64,000 bases of DNA, taken from Reticulascus tulasneorum (taxonomy: Eukaryota; Ascomycota; Sordariomycetes; Glomerellales; Reticulascaceae). The DNA is taken from NCBI GenBank assembly GCA_001557505.1, contig LSAX01000005.1:496001-560000 (forward strand). The letters are read 5' to 3'. The translations under genes were made by a program, and so were the position numbers. The notes below the pieces were generated by a model. That model ran no database searches, was not told the origin of the DNA, and saw only the letters and a list, made by a program, of their open reading frames with translations. Shown one piece after another: positions 9,989-23,200 of the stretch (positions within the stretch are counted from its first letter, which is position 1; each line of letters begins with the position of its first letter).

Positions 9989-12900
9989 ATGTTGCGGCTG
10001 CCGCGTCCATTGAGGTTGGCTAGTATCGTCGCTGTTCTTCTTCATGCTGCCTCGATTTCGGCGCTGCCTCCGAACATAAACATTGTACGGCCCATAGGAC
10101 TCCCCGATCATTACAACGACCTATCTCGACGGGCATCCCAAGACCTTTCCTGCCCAGATGGTTTCCTTTGCGCACAGGTGTCCTGCCCTGTGGGGGTTGT
10201 CTGCCCCGATGGCCGCGCATGCATCAACTTTGAGGGTACTATCGGCTGCGCGACGCCGCGCTTGTCATGGTGTGCTCTGAATCCCACCACGTTCGAGGCA
10301 GTCGGTTGTAATGACGGCATCTGCTGGTGAGTTAACCAGTGCGCTTGGGGGTTTATTCAGCTCCCAGGCTAGTGGGGGTCTAATGTCTAATATATTAATG
10401 CTCTAACATAGTCATGGAAACTGTTATGTTTCCGATGCGGTGTGCTGCAACAATAATAGTGTCAAGTGCAGAATAGGGAGCGCATGCAATGCGTGCTCTT
10501 CTGGCCAAGTCTGTGGCAACGGTGGTTGCGGCGGCGGGCCTGGCGAGCCGCCTGCCACTACGACAACCCGGATCACGTCGCCAATATCAACATCTCGCAG
10601 TACAGCAGTACCTCCACCCGCTACGACTACGAAAACCACTTCAACTGCGATTAGCACCACTACGACTTCCAAGGTCACATCTACAAGTACGACCAGAATC
10701 ACTACGACATCCAAGACCACCTCCACAACTACGACCAGTACCACTGCCGTAATCACTCCAACTACTGTCCCTCGAATTGACAATTTTGTAAACACAGGCT
10801 GCTTTGAGGATCCAGACCTCAGCAACCGCGTGTTGCAAGCCGGTTCGACTGTAGACGCCGGCAGCACAGGCATGACGGTACAGAAATGCGTCGCCTTTGC
10901 CCAAGCGAATAATTGGCAATATGCAGGTGTTGAATTTGGCAGGTGAGAATCTAGCTATCTCGTTGTGTACCCCCTTGCATACGCACTTTTCTGCTATCCA
11001 CTTGTATTCCTGGCTTTATCTCTTCAAGAAGCTAACTCAACCGTTTAATCTAGCGAATGCTTCGTGGGAAATACGCTCCGTAACGCCCAAACTGCTGCAC
11101 AGAGCGACTGTAGTAAACTATGTGCTGGAGATTCCTCAGAGCTGTGCGGAAACGGCAATCGTATACAGGTGTATCAAGATGAGACCTGGTTTCTACCGAC
11201 GGTTCAGCAACTTATCGATGATTTAACAGCATATAACGAGACTGTGGAACAGGCTCGATCTACAATGGCACAGTATCGTGCTGATATGCAACAGTTTAAA
11301 GCTGACAGCGAAAATAATGCTAAAGCCCGGCGTCAGGCTGGAACCGTACTTTCGGCAGCATTGCGATTTGACATCATAAACATTCAAAAGGACGGCAATT
11401 TAATCAAGGCAATACAGGAGACTCTGAGTAAGTATAGGCCCATCTTTACTGATGGTTTACTCCAATTGCGGCCACAGCTGTAATGAAGGATCAATATTTT
11501 GCTAACTGCGTATTTAGATCGAAGAGCGGAGCGTGCTCTCAAAGGATTCAATGTCGGTGTAGGGTTGGATATTGTTATTCCCGGGGGTCCTCCTGTTAGT
11601 AATCCCTAGTAATAACCAAAAACACACTAAACCGTCAACAGAGTATGGGGCAGTAAGCTCGATATTAGTACTGATTTTGCGGTTCTACATAGGTTACCAA
11701 AGAAACAACCAGAGACTTTGGAGAAGCAGGTAAGACCACGACAACGGCTAAAGTTGTTCTCTTAACAGTGGAGATTTAGAATGTGCTGATGACCTTGCTC
11801 TATAGTTCAAGCTACTGCAGAACCGGTTCAGGATGTGGTGGAGGTGTCAGGTTCTGACAGTATTCAGATCGGCCCGGCTCTGGCTCAAGGCATTGTTCCC
11901 GTTTTGGAGGTTGCCACTCATCTTGCCGTCGCTGAGGCTGCTGTATGCTCTTTCAATCTTTACCTTCGTCTTACATTGTTTATCGGAGCTGACTTGAAAA
12001 TCCCGTGATAGGTTGCGGTTATTGGAATTGCTGCCATTGGAGAGGAGGTGGCAACTGGAATTTGTGAGTAGCCCCTTTTAGCATCGCCATTGTCCCCTAT
12101 CTGTGCCAGTTCGTGGTTGCGGGTATCTTTTCAGATATTGTTTTGCATACTGATTGCTTTCTAGTCGCTGCTCTGGCCGCTGTCCTGCTTGCTTTGCTGC
12201 GTGGTGGTGGCAGCGCTGGCGGCGGAAACCCGGGCCAGCCCGGAGAGCCAACGCAGGGTCCGAAGCCGACCGTGACGATAAAAACGTCTACTACGAGCAC
12301 TACGAGCACTTCGACCAGCTCAGCGTGCACAAAGACAGCAACGCCGACACCAATCATCATTATTACAAAATCTGGCACCTCCAGAAGTCAATACGATGAA
12401 CTAGTCAACAGTTTGCCCAAGAACCAGGATAACCTTCAGAAGACTGATTCTTGGCTTTCTAACGTAAGTCTCTCGTTGGTTCGGCCTACCCATAATGATG
12501 GGTTGATTCAACTCCAGATTGCTCGTCCTGTTCTCCTACTACCCCCATTTCCATTGGTCTCTCAGCCTCTATTACCTCCCCCCCCCCCCCCCCCCCCCCC
12601 CCCGGCACTTCTACTAGTTTATACGTTGCAAATGGCGGCTGAAATAGTTCATCTGGATAGTGGATATACATCGCAGTCATCGATCAATGCACATCAGAAA
12701 GCCTATGGAAGAACCCCATCGTTCTGTCCATGAGCATAGACGCAAAGTTCAATATAGAGGACGACACAGGTGATGCAGTTCAACTCTCAACGGCCACCAA
12801 GCGTTCGAAAGGGTCAGCAGAGACAACATTCAACAGGACGATAAACATCGATTCCAATGCGGATGCAATCCTTGACCGGCGCGTGATCCCCGGCCCCAAC

Positions 12901-14358
12901 AGTAAATTTAAGCAGCAAACCCCGAATTCTCCAGGGCATCTAAATTGGCTTACCCAGCTGTCACGATATACTGTGCTTACGGGCTCGTACTTGGACTTTG
13001 AAGACTACATTTTTGATGACAGTGCTGCTGAAGTAAACAACCCATCGACCATCTATATCATTGACTCCAACTTTCTGAACAAACACACGGTATGTAGGCG
13101 ATCTTCTCTTCTCTCCTGATGCTGTCTTTCGTTATCTTCACCACGGCGCGCATCCCATCTTCTCATACACTTCAATCACTCGTTAACAGCAATCAAACAA
13201 CCATATGGACAACTGGCTAACCAAAACTTAAGGACATTGTCGCTCGTGTTGAGGATAGTTGGGCGGCAGTGTACAATGGCCAAAGCAAGGGCCCCCAGAA
13301 CTTCGACCGAACCTTCAGTCATGGCACATGCATGATTTCCCTCGCCGCAGGCAGCTATTCAGGAGTTGCAAAGCGTGCAAAGATTATCACTATTCAGCTA
13401 CCGTCCATAGCCATGAGTACCCGCGCTTCAACTGTGTCGCGGGCAATCTTGGCTGTTCTATCTGTACTAGAACATGTCCTTCTAAATGATCGCGAAGGCC
13501 GCGCCGTGCTCACCATGTCTTTCGGCATTAGCAGGCACGATCTTTGGTGGGACAGACCAGATGAACAAGCGGTACCGCCAGGCAGATTCACTGATGCCTT
13601 CGAAGTCTACATGCCGTTGCTCATGGCCAATGGAATCGTGCCACTTTGTTCCGCCGGGAATACTGCTGACCTCATCGACTCACCTGAAGTAGAACTCTCT
13701 TATATGACACCTCGTGGAGCAGGTGGACTTAACTCGGGACTTATTGTGGTTGGGAACGCTCAGTACGACGGGAGCCGAAATCCAAAATCGAATCATAGGG
13801 ACAGCCAAGGCAAGGGCATCCTATCCCTGTACAACATAGGCACAGACGTTGATTGCGCTCTCATTGACCCTGGCGGAATAAGTGAGGCAGCTTCGCAAGG
13901 CACATTCTGGGGCAAGCAGCCGTCTGGTACGTCACAAGCGACGGCCATTACAGCTGGCATGGCCGCGTATCTACTCGCACATCCGATTCTCGGTGACTTC
14001 TTCCGAGCCGGGGGCAACGATAAAGTTGCCATGAACGTGAAGACCTTCCTACAGTTCACCGGGATGAGTATGAAAGGCGATGCCGGGACCGGCGATGGAA
14101 TCCCTCGAGCGGCAACTGGAGAACGAGTTCCTTGTATAGGTGGTCAAACTGGCAGGCCGGGAATTCCTCCAGTCTTTGTCCCAGGCCCTTTTAACGGACG
14201 TGCTTTGTTGACGCAGGATATAACCGACGGAGCCGCGGTTCTTCCCAACACTGTGAGTAACAACTTGATTAGCGTCATGCTGCTTGAGCCCTGTCTCCCT
14301 TATATATAATGACGAACTACACTGACACAAAAAGGCGGTTTGCTGGAATCTCTCGTGA
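9989..14358 (+). CDS. secreted WSC / helical / subtilisin-like (S8) multidomain protease
   Basis: Spliced model: 9989-10326, 10412-10942, 11054-11427, 11518-11598, 11644-11729, 11832-11942, 12012-12063, 12165-12463, 12661-13089, 13233-14252, 14335-14358. This totals 3345 nt, or 1114 aa plus stop, with all phases closing on GT/AG sites. Order: signal peptide 1-25; Cys-rich module about 55-155; Ser/Thr-rich linker; WSC domain about 242-331 (a wall-glycan-binding type); charged helical region about 335-465; a hydrophobic Ala/Val/Ile/Leu stretch about 481-540; Gly/Pro/Thr-rich linker; a propeptide-like region about 590-650; S8 domain. The triad is Asp759 (IYIIDSNF), His797 (SHGTCM) and Ser1001 (GTSQAT), with oxyanion Asn910 in SAGN. 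The start at Met9989 gives a clean leader; an upstream in-frame ATG at 9884 would bury it. Codons look intact, with no sign of RIP. The hydrophobic stretch is unusual for a secreted protease. The weakest junction is 11730-11831. Confidence 0.78.
12464..12660 (+). other. intron with a 26-base poly-C tract
   Basis: This intron of the WSC-protease gene starts GTAAGT and ends ATAG. It contains an uninterrupted run of 26 C at 12578-12603. Reading through it gives an artificial poly-proline frame that stops at 12733. Splicing at 12463/12661 instead joins coherent propeptide sequence (WLSN to WIYIAVID). Length of such a tract is prone to sequencing and replication error. Confidence 0.7.
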
Positions 14359-14898
14359 GGATATTCTCTAGGACAAATTACGTTTGGATATTAAATCACA
14401 TGTAGCGGGTATCATGGTATTTCTCCCGTATGGCTCTAGAATCAAAGAGGTGAAGATGTAAAGGTGCCTTGAAGTTATATCATAGATCTAATCATATTTC
14501 CCCTATGCATTTTCAAGTACACACAGATGATAGGCTGAACAATGGTGAACTATCTCAGACCCTCGGTGAGCCCAGTTGCTACTCAGAATCAGTGCAGGCG
14601 ACTAGAATCTGTAGCACACAAAAGGGATACTACAATACCGACTAGAGATCGTAACATGTCTAGCTTTTTGAATGCGGATGATACTGCTAATGGACACACA
14701 CGCGGTCAAAACATTGAATTCGTGCAAGCTGAGCTACTAGCTAGGCTAACCTTGATAAGCCGTATTAGTTACCTCGATATCAGGTACATCTAGTACTAGG
14801 TAAGTATAACTTTAATTAAGATAGGAGGATGCAGGGCTCATAACGCTGCTCTCAGCCGGTTAAATAGCTCCCCAAGTCGTAAGTAACAGATAAGTCAA
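14359..14898. other. intergenic, edge of the gene island
   Basis: Falling GC content toward the transposon nest. An open frame at 14542-14793 has no recognisable motif and is not called. This stretch may include a left LTR of gypsy element A, but I could not find its partner. Confidence 0.4.
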
Positions 14899-14913
14899 TT
14901 AGGTATCACAGCC
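14899..14913 (+). other. possible primer-binding site of gypsy element A
   Basis: The sequence TTAGGTATCACAGCC resembles the tRNA-complementary primer site (TGGTATCAGAGC type) that follows the left LTR in many Ty3/gypsy elements. It lies about 1 kb upstream of a recognisable gag region in the same orientation. No LTR pair was confirmed. Confidence 0.25.
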
Positions 14914-16400
14914 ATAATATATAACCCCTCCAGCAGGCGGTCACAGACGGCAGAACATACTTACGTAATAATACCTAAGATTAGAGGTATAAACATCATA
15001 CCAAATATTACTAAATAAACGTACGATATAATATTTAACTTATTTATAATAAGGATAAGACGTTAGCGCGTAAGGACCACTTATGGACCTTTGTTAGCGA
15101 TATTATATTATTAGTAAAAGGACGATAGCGGCTGAGGATTATTAAAAGAATAAGATTTATAAATAAGTACGTAATAAAATAGATTGGAAGTTAGTAAGAT
15201 CATAATAATCTAAGATTATAATGATTTAAGTAGAATATATTCTAAAGATTTTATATTTTTATATAAAAATAATCTTTTTTATAGTTAGATAAATTTTAAT
15301 TATATTTTAATAATTAATCTAAGTTTCTAGTTTTACTAAGTTTTAAACCTTGATTATTAATTTTATATAATATATTTTATAATATTAAGTTTAGATTAAA
15401 ACCTTTTTCATAATATTATTTATTAATATTACTTAACTTACTTAATAATATAAACTTTAATAATTATTATTAAGATTAATATTATAATTAACCTTAATAT
15501 AATTATAATATTTTTATTATTTTTATTTAGTAAGTTATTTATTATTATAAATAATATCTTTATTTTTAAGTAAATATAATATTAAATATCTCTAAAAGAA
15601 AAGTTAGTTTAAAATATCTTATAATAATACTCTAAAAGCTTAAAAAAGAAAATGAAGTCTTTTATATATAGATTAATAAAGATAAAATAAAGATCTTTTT
15701 ATTATAGAAATTCTTAAGATAATCTAAAAAGTTTTAAACTTTTATAACCTAACTTAGATTTTATTAAGATATATACGAATTAATATAAGTTTAAATTCCT
15801 AAAAGATTAAATCAAAATAGCTACCTTATTTTTAATTAAAGATATTATAATTTAAGTTAAATCTTACTTTTAAAAATACCTCAAAAAAGGAGATAAAGTT
15901 AAAATAAAAATTATAAAAATATTCTTTATATTTACTAAATTTAAAAAAATATTATATAGAATATTTAATAACCTAAATAAGGAAAGAGTAAGCGAGAAGT
16001 AATTAATATATTTAACCTAGAAAAGATTAATAATTAATTACGCCTTAGCGATCTAATAAACAATTTTGAAAATTAGTTAAAAAGAACTTATATTTATAAT
16101 ATAATTTTATAACGGACTTAAGGATATAATTAAAGACGATTTAATTAGAAAAGACTAATCTAAACGTCTAACTAAATATATTAAGATAATAGTATATATT
16201 AACGATCGTTAATATAAATGATAAATAGAGAAACGACGTATTATAATATTTAACATTTATCATGGTGTTAACTTTAGAAAATAATATAATAACTAAAAAA
16301 AGCGTATTAATAAAATATTATTTACAAATATTATAACAGTTTAATAGAACCTAATATATTTTAGAAAAAGAAGTTAATATAAAATTTTATTGATTATACC
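14914..16400 (+). mobile_element. gypsy element A, 5' part with gag (RIP-degraded)
   Basis: In one frame from about 15905 to 16260 the translation follows a Ty3/gypsy Gag pattern, with pieces such as NNLNKERVSEK, FYNGLKDIIKDDLIRKD and IEKRR in the expected order. It is broken by many TAA/TAG/TGA codons where Gln or Arg would stand. The element is interrupted at 16400 by hAT element 1 and resumes at 20015. Confidence 0.7.
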
Positions 16401-19400
16401 CAGGGTTGTGATTTTAGTTAGTTAGTTTAGTTAATGGTCTGACTAAAACTAACTAAAATAAATTTCAAACTAACTAAAACTAACTAAATAAAAAAGCTTA
16501 TTAACTAAAACTAACTAACTAAAATCATAAAATTTAAAAAACTAACTAACTAAAACTAAAACTAACTAAAACTAACTAAAACTAACTAAATTAAGATGTA
16601 AAATCTAATAGAATTTAATTATTAATATATAAAATCTAATAAAACTTAATTATTAATATATAGAATCTAATAGAATTTGATTATTAATATATAGAATCTA
16701 ATAGAATTTGATTATTAATATATAAAATCTAATAGAATTTGATTATTAATATATAAAATCTAATAGAATATTGATTAAAATTATAAATATAAATTATATA
16801 TTACTTTAGAAAATTATTATCTTTTAACTTTTAAATATTATCTATTATCTATTATAACTTTTATAACTTTATTTTTATATAAACCTTGATATAATCTATT
16901 ATTAAGATTTTCTTAAAATAGATACTTCATTTATTATAAATCAAAATACTTCTAATTTTAATTCTTCTATTTTAAAAGCTAAAGAAATTAATAATATTAA
17001 TAATAATATTAATATTATTAATTTTGAAAATTCTAAATATAATAAAGAAGATTATGAATTAAAACCAGATAAAGAAACTAGTATATATATATTTATAAAT
17101 GGTTTATTTATTTGATTTTTATTATTTATTAATTATAATAAAAAAAGAGAAATACTTATATCTTATACTATATAAGTTTTATTATTTTATTAAAATTATT
17201 ATTATTTATAATTAATTATTTATAAGGTGTTCTTATAAATGAACTAATATTAATAAAGGCTTTCAAGTTTCTAATCTTCAACGTTATTATAAATATAAAC
17301 ATATAAATATTATTTATAATAAAGAAATAGAAAAAACAAAACAAAAAAGTAAGTTATATTTATATTTTTATATTTATATTTCTATATTTTTAATAATATT
17401 AATATTAATTAAATAAAATCTACTATTATACCACCTATTTAAGGAATTTTTAATACACCTTTAGAAAACCGAAAAAGACCTCGAAATAATATAATTATCG
17501 ATTTTAAGAAAGATAAAGTTTATAATAAGATTTTAAACTTTATAATTAAAAATAACTTATTATTTAATATTTTAAATTTAAATTTATTTAAAAAATGATT
17601 AAATTATTATAATAAGTAAGTTATCTTTAATTATTTAATAATTTATATTAATAATAATATTAGATTTTCACCTATTATTAATAGATAGAAAATTAAAAGT
17701 ATTTTAGATAATACTTTTTATAGTTATTTATTAATTTTAAATATTGATTTAGAAAATAATATTTTAAATAATGGTTTATTTTCTATAATTTTCGATATTT
17801 AGACTTTTATTATATAAATATCTTATATTAATATTATATTAATATATATAAATTTAGCTTTTAAAATTAACTATAAGCTAATTAGCTTTAAAGAATTAAA
17901 CGAAAGTTATATTAGTTTATATATTTATAATAAATTTATAAATATATTAACTAGTTATCTAAGTTTAAAATTATCTATTATTAATAAGTAAGTTTAATTT
18001 GTTATATATATATATATTAATTTTACTAATTATATATTTAGTATTACACCAGATAATATATCAAATAATAATATATTTATTAATACTTTTAAAAAGAATT
18101 ATTATAAGTTTTTTAATAAAGAATTTATAAATAATATTAGATATATTATATATATTATTAATATAATAACACAAGATATATTAAAAGCTATATATTAAAT
18201 AGTAATACGGAAAATCAACTATTAGATTTTACAGAAAATCTAAATAAAAATATAAATATAGAAAACGAAGATATATTTATTAATATAAATAAGTTAATAT
18301 TAAAGTTAATTAATTATATAACTAATTTAATATTATAGATATTACTAATAAAATACGGAAAATTGCTACGTTAATTAAATATACGTAAGAAAACCGAAAA
18401 TTATTATTAAAAAGAATTAATAAATATAAAAAAGAAGGAATTATATCTCTTGATTATAATATTAAATAAATACCTCTTAGTAAGTTGATAATTTTATTTT
18501 TTAATTTAAATATAAAATTAATATTATATAAATAATATTATATTTACTAATTATTTTATAGATAATATAACTCGATGGAATTCAACATATTATATAATTA
18601 ATATAAACCTTAAGTTAAAATAACCTTTAATTTATATTTTAAATAATATAATAAATCGAGAATTTAAAAAAGCGTTTTTAATTAATTTCGAATAGAACTC
18701 TTTAATAGATTTAAAAAATATATTTAAAATATTCGTTAAACTATCTATTAAATTATAAAGAGAAACTTATATTATTCTTAATAAAGGATTATTATTTATT
18801 TATCAAATATATAATAAATTAAATTTTTTTATTAATAAATATAAAGAATCTAACCGAAGAAATCTAGATTTAATAAGTCTTTTATATTTAATTTTATATT
18901 CTTATATTAATAATATTATAGAAAGATTATTATAATAATCTTATTATTACAATTTAAAATAGAATTATTAAATTAGAAAAATATTTTCTTTGAAAATTAA
19001 ATTCTAATTTGATAAATAATTATAAACCTTATTTATTAAGATTTATATTAGATCTTAGATTTAAATTAAATCATTTTAATAAAGGTAGTTTATTATATTT
19101 TTATCTAAATATTAATAAAGATATAACTAATTTATTAAAGTTTGAATATTTAAAATAAGTTATTAAGTTTAAAATTATATTTATTATTATTTATTAACCT
19201 TAATTAAGCTAAAAACCGAAATTAATCCTTAATATAATAATATATTTACTAAGTCTTTTGACGAATTAAATATAGATATTTATAATAATTAATAAAGTTT
19301 AAATTTAGATTTAGATGATGATATATATATTTCTTAAGGAAATATAGAAGAAGAATATATTATATATTTAAAAGAAAATATAATAAATAAAAAGGTAAGT

Positions 19401-20014
19401 TAAATATCTATTTAATAATTATATTTAATATATTAATATTATTATATAGGTTAAACCTTTAAATTATTAGAAAAATAATATTACTCGATTTCTTATATTA
19501 AGTATTTTAATTAGAAGGATTTTAGCTATTCCAGCTATATCTATTTCTATTGAATATATATTTTCTATAGGAGGAAATATTATTTCTAAAAATCGGAATA
19601 AATTAAATCTGGATATTATTAAACAGCTTATATTATTAAAAAGTTAGAAAATTAAAGATATTAAGGATTTAGAATTATAATTATAAGAAATAGAAGATTA
19701 GATTTTTATTTTTTATATATATATTTAATATATATATTATTTTATTTTATTTTATATATTTTATTTTAATTATTATATATTTAAATATAAATAAATAAAT
19801 AAATTTTAGTTAATTTAGTTAGTTTTAGTTAATCTTAGTTAGTTTTAGTTTTAGTTAGTTAATTTGAATTTTCTAATTAGTTAGTTTTAGTTAGTTAATA
19901 TATTAACTAAAACTAACTAAAATTAAATTTAGTTAATTTTTTTCTAACTAAAACTAACTAACTAAAAAATTAACTAACTAAAACTAAAAACTAAGAACTA
20001 AAATCACAACCCTG
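16401..20014 (+). mobile_element. hAT transposon 1 (complete ends, RIP-dead)
   Basis: Terminal inverted repeats CAGGGTTGTGATTTTAG and CTAAAATCACAACCCTG are flanked by an exact 8-bp duplication ATTATACC (16393-16400 and 20015-20022), the hAT hallmark. Long subterminal arrays of AACTAAAACTAACTAA-type motifs lie at both ends, probably transposase binding sites. The plus-strand transposase is recognisable from about 16920. Its C-terminal dimerisation motif lies near 19530-19640 (AIPAISISIEYIFSIGGN, then NRNKLNLDIIKQLILLKS). Many in-frame stops make it inactive. It inserted into gypsy element A and lies in inverted orientation to hAT 2. Confidence 0.9.
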
Positions 20015-20299
20015 ATTATACCTATAAAGTAAAAAGTAACTAGAAAGATCTTAAAAATAGTAAATATTTTTTATATAGATAGTTTAGTTATATGGCTTAA
20101 TAATACCTTAAGAAAACTAATTAGAAACTTATTAACAAACGATAAGTTAATATATTAAGATAAAATAAAACTAATTAATAAGCAATAGACATAACATAAT
20201 ATTTATTAATATATTAGTCTAAATATTATAACGATAATTACTTTATATATAAATTAGATAAAGAGAATATAAAATATTACCTTAGACTTTATGTATAAC
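20015..20299 (+). mobile_element. gypsy element A fragment between two hATs
   Basis: 285 bp between the ends of hAT 1 and hAT 2, including one copy of each target duplication. It is RIP-degraded and contains no hAT sequence. By position it continues the interrupted gypsy element A; I cannot assign a protein domain to it. Confidence 0.55.
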
Positions 20300-23200
20300 C
20301 AGGGTTGTGATTTTAGTTCTTAGTTTTTAGTTTTAGTTAGTTAATTTTTTAGTTAGTTGGTTTTAATTAGAAAAAAATCAACTAAATTTTATTTTAGTTA
20401 GTTTTAGTTAATATATTAACTAACTAAATTAACTAAAATTTATTTATTTATTTATATTTAAATATATAATAATTAAAATAAAACATATAAAATAAACTAA
20501 AATAATATATATATTAAATATATATATAAAAAATAAAAATCTAATCTTCTATTTCTTGTAATTATAATTCTAAATCCTTAATATCTTTAATTTTCTAACT
20601 TTTTAATAATATAAGTTATTTAATAATATCCAGATTTAATTTATTCTGATTTTTAGAAATAATATTTCCTCTTATAGAAAATATACGTTTAATAAAAGCA
20701 GATATAGCTAAAATAACTAAAATCCTTCTAACTAAAATACTTAAATATAAGAAATCAAATAATATTATTTTTCTAATAATCTAAAGGTTTAACCTATATA
20801 ATAATATTAATATATTAAATATAATTATTAAATAAATATTTAACTTACCTTTTTATTTATTATATTTTCTTTTAAATATATAATATATTCTTCTTCTATA
20901 TTTCCTTAAGAAATATATATATCATCATCTAAATCTAAATTTAAACTTTATTAATTATTATAAATATCTGTATTTAATTCGTCAAAAGACTTAGTAAATA
21001 TATTATTATATCAAGGATTAATTTCGGTTTTTAGCTTAATTAAGGTTAATAAATAATAATAAAATATAATTTTAAACTTAATAATTTATTTTAAATATTC
21101 AAACTTTAATAAATTAGTTATATCTTTATTAATATTCGGATAAAAATATAATAAACTACTTTTATTAAAATAACTTAATTTAAATCTAGGATCTAATATA
21201 AGTCTTAATAAATAAGGTTTATAATTATTAATCAAATTAGAATTTAATTTTCGAGGAAAATATTTTTCTAATTTAATAATTCTATTTTGAATTATAATAA
21301 TAAGATTATTATAATAATTTTTCTATAATATTATTAATATAAGAATATAAAATTAAATATAAAAGACTTACTAAATCTGGATTTCTTCGGCTAGATTCTT
21401 TATATTTATTAATAAAAGATTTTAATTTATTATATATTTAATAAATAAATAATAATCCTTTATTAAGAATAATATAAATTTCTCTTTATAATTTAATAGA
21501 CAGGTTAACGAATATTTTAAATATATTTTTTAAATCTATTAAAGAGTTCTATTTAAAATTAGTTAAAACCATTTTTTAAAATTCTTAATTTATTATATTA
21601 TTTAAAATATAAATTAAAGATTATTTTAATTTAAGGTTTATATTAATCATATATTATGTTGAATTCCATCAAGTTATATTATCTATAAAATAGTTAGTAA
21701 ATATAATATTATTTATAATATTAATTTTATATTTAAATTAAAAAATAAAATTATTAACTTACTAAGAGGTATTTGTTAATATTATAATCAAGAGGTATAA
21801 TTCATTCTTTTTTATATTTATTAATTCTTTCTAATAATAATTTTCAGTTTTCTTATATATATTTAATTAACGTAGCAATTTTCCGTATTTTATTAATAAT
21901 ATTTATAATATTAAAATAGTTATATTATTAATTAACTTTAATATTAACTTATTTATATTAATAAATATATCTTTGTTTTCTATATTTATATTTTTATTTA
22001 GATTTTCTATAAAATCTAATAGTTGATTTTCTATATTATTTATTATTTAATATATAGCTTTTTAATATATCTTATGTTATTATATTAATAATATATATAA
22101 TATATCTAATATTATTTATAAATTCCTTATTAAAAGACTTATAATAATTCTTTTTAAAAATATTAATAAGTATATTATTATTTGATATATTATCTTATAT
22201 AATACTAAATATATAATTAGTAAAATTAATATAGATATATATATATATATATATATAACAAATTAAACTTACTTATTAATAATAAATAATTTTAAACTTA
22301 GATAACTAGTTAATATATTTATAAACTCATTATAAATATATAAACTAATATGACTTTTGTTTAATTCTTTAAAGCTAATTAACTTATAGTTAATTTTAAA
22401 AGCCGAATTTATATATATTAATATAATACTAATATAAGATATTTATATAATAAAAGTCTAAATATTAAAAATTATAGAAAATAAACCGTTATTTAAAACA
22501 TTATTTTCTAAATCAATATTTAAAACTGATAAATAACTATTAAAAATATTATCTAAAATACTTTTAATTTTCCATCTATTAATAATAAGTGAAAATCTAA
22601 TATTATTATTAATATAAATTATTAAATAATTAAAGATAACTTACTTATTATAATAATTCAATAATTTTTTAAATAAATTTAAATTTAAAATATTAAATAA
22701 TAAGTTATTTTTAATTATAAAGTTTAAAATCTTATTATAAACTTTATCTTTCTTAAAATCGATAATTATATTATTTCGAGGTCTTTTTCGGCTTTCTAAA
22801 GGTATATTAAAAATTCCTTAAATAGGTAATATAATAGTAGATTCTATTTAATTAATATTAATATTATTAAAAATATAGAAAGATAAATATAAAAATATAA
22901 ATATAACTTACTTTTTTGTTTTGTTTTTTCTGTTTCTTTATTATAAATAATATTTATATGTTTATATTTATAATAACGTTAAAGATTAAAAACTTAAAAG
23001 CCTTTAATAATATTAGTTTATTTATAAGAACACCTTATAAATAATTAATTATAAATAATATTAATTTTAATAAAATAATAAAACTTATATAGTATAAGAT
23101 ATAAGTATTTCTCTTTCTTTATTATAATTAATAAATAATAAAAATCAAATAAATAAACCATTTATAAATATATATATACCAGTTTCTTTATCTGGTTTTA

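Noticed and set aside
10424..10873. 149-codon minus-strand frame rich in Val
   Set aside because: It is the shadow of the Thr-rich linker of the plus-strand protease gene.
11730..11831. Apparent one-base frameshift in the WSC-protease gene when the acceptor at 11806 is used
   Set aside because: Using the downstream acceptor at 11830-11831 (TTCAG) keeps the frame and gives a sensible protein, so no frameshift is needed.
12113..12733. 206-codon plus-strand frame with a poly-proline run
   Set aside because: Its first part is real exon (12165-12463), but the rest is intron with a poly-C tract. Splicing to 12661 restores coherent protein sequence.
14542..14793. 83-codon plus-strand frame at the edge of the nest
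   Set aside because: No motif, and composition is intermediate between island and RIP DNA.
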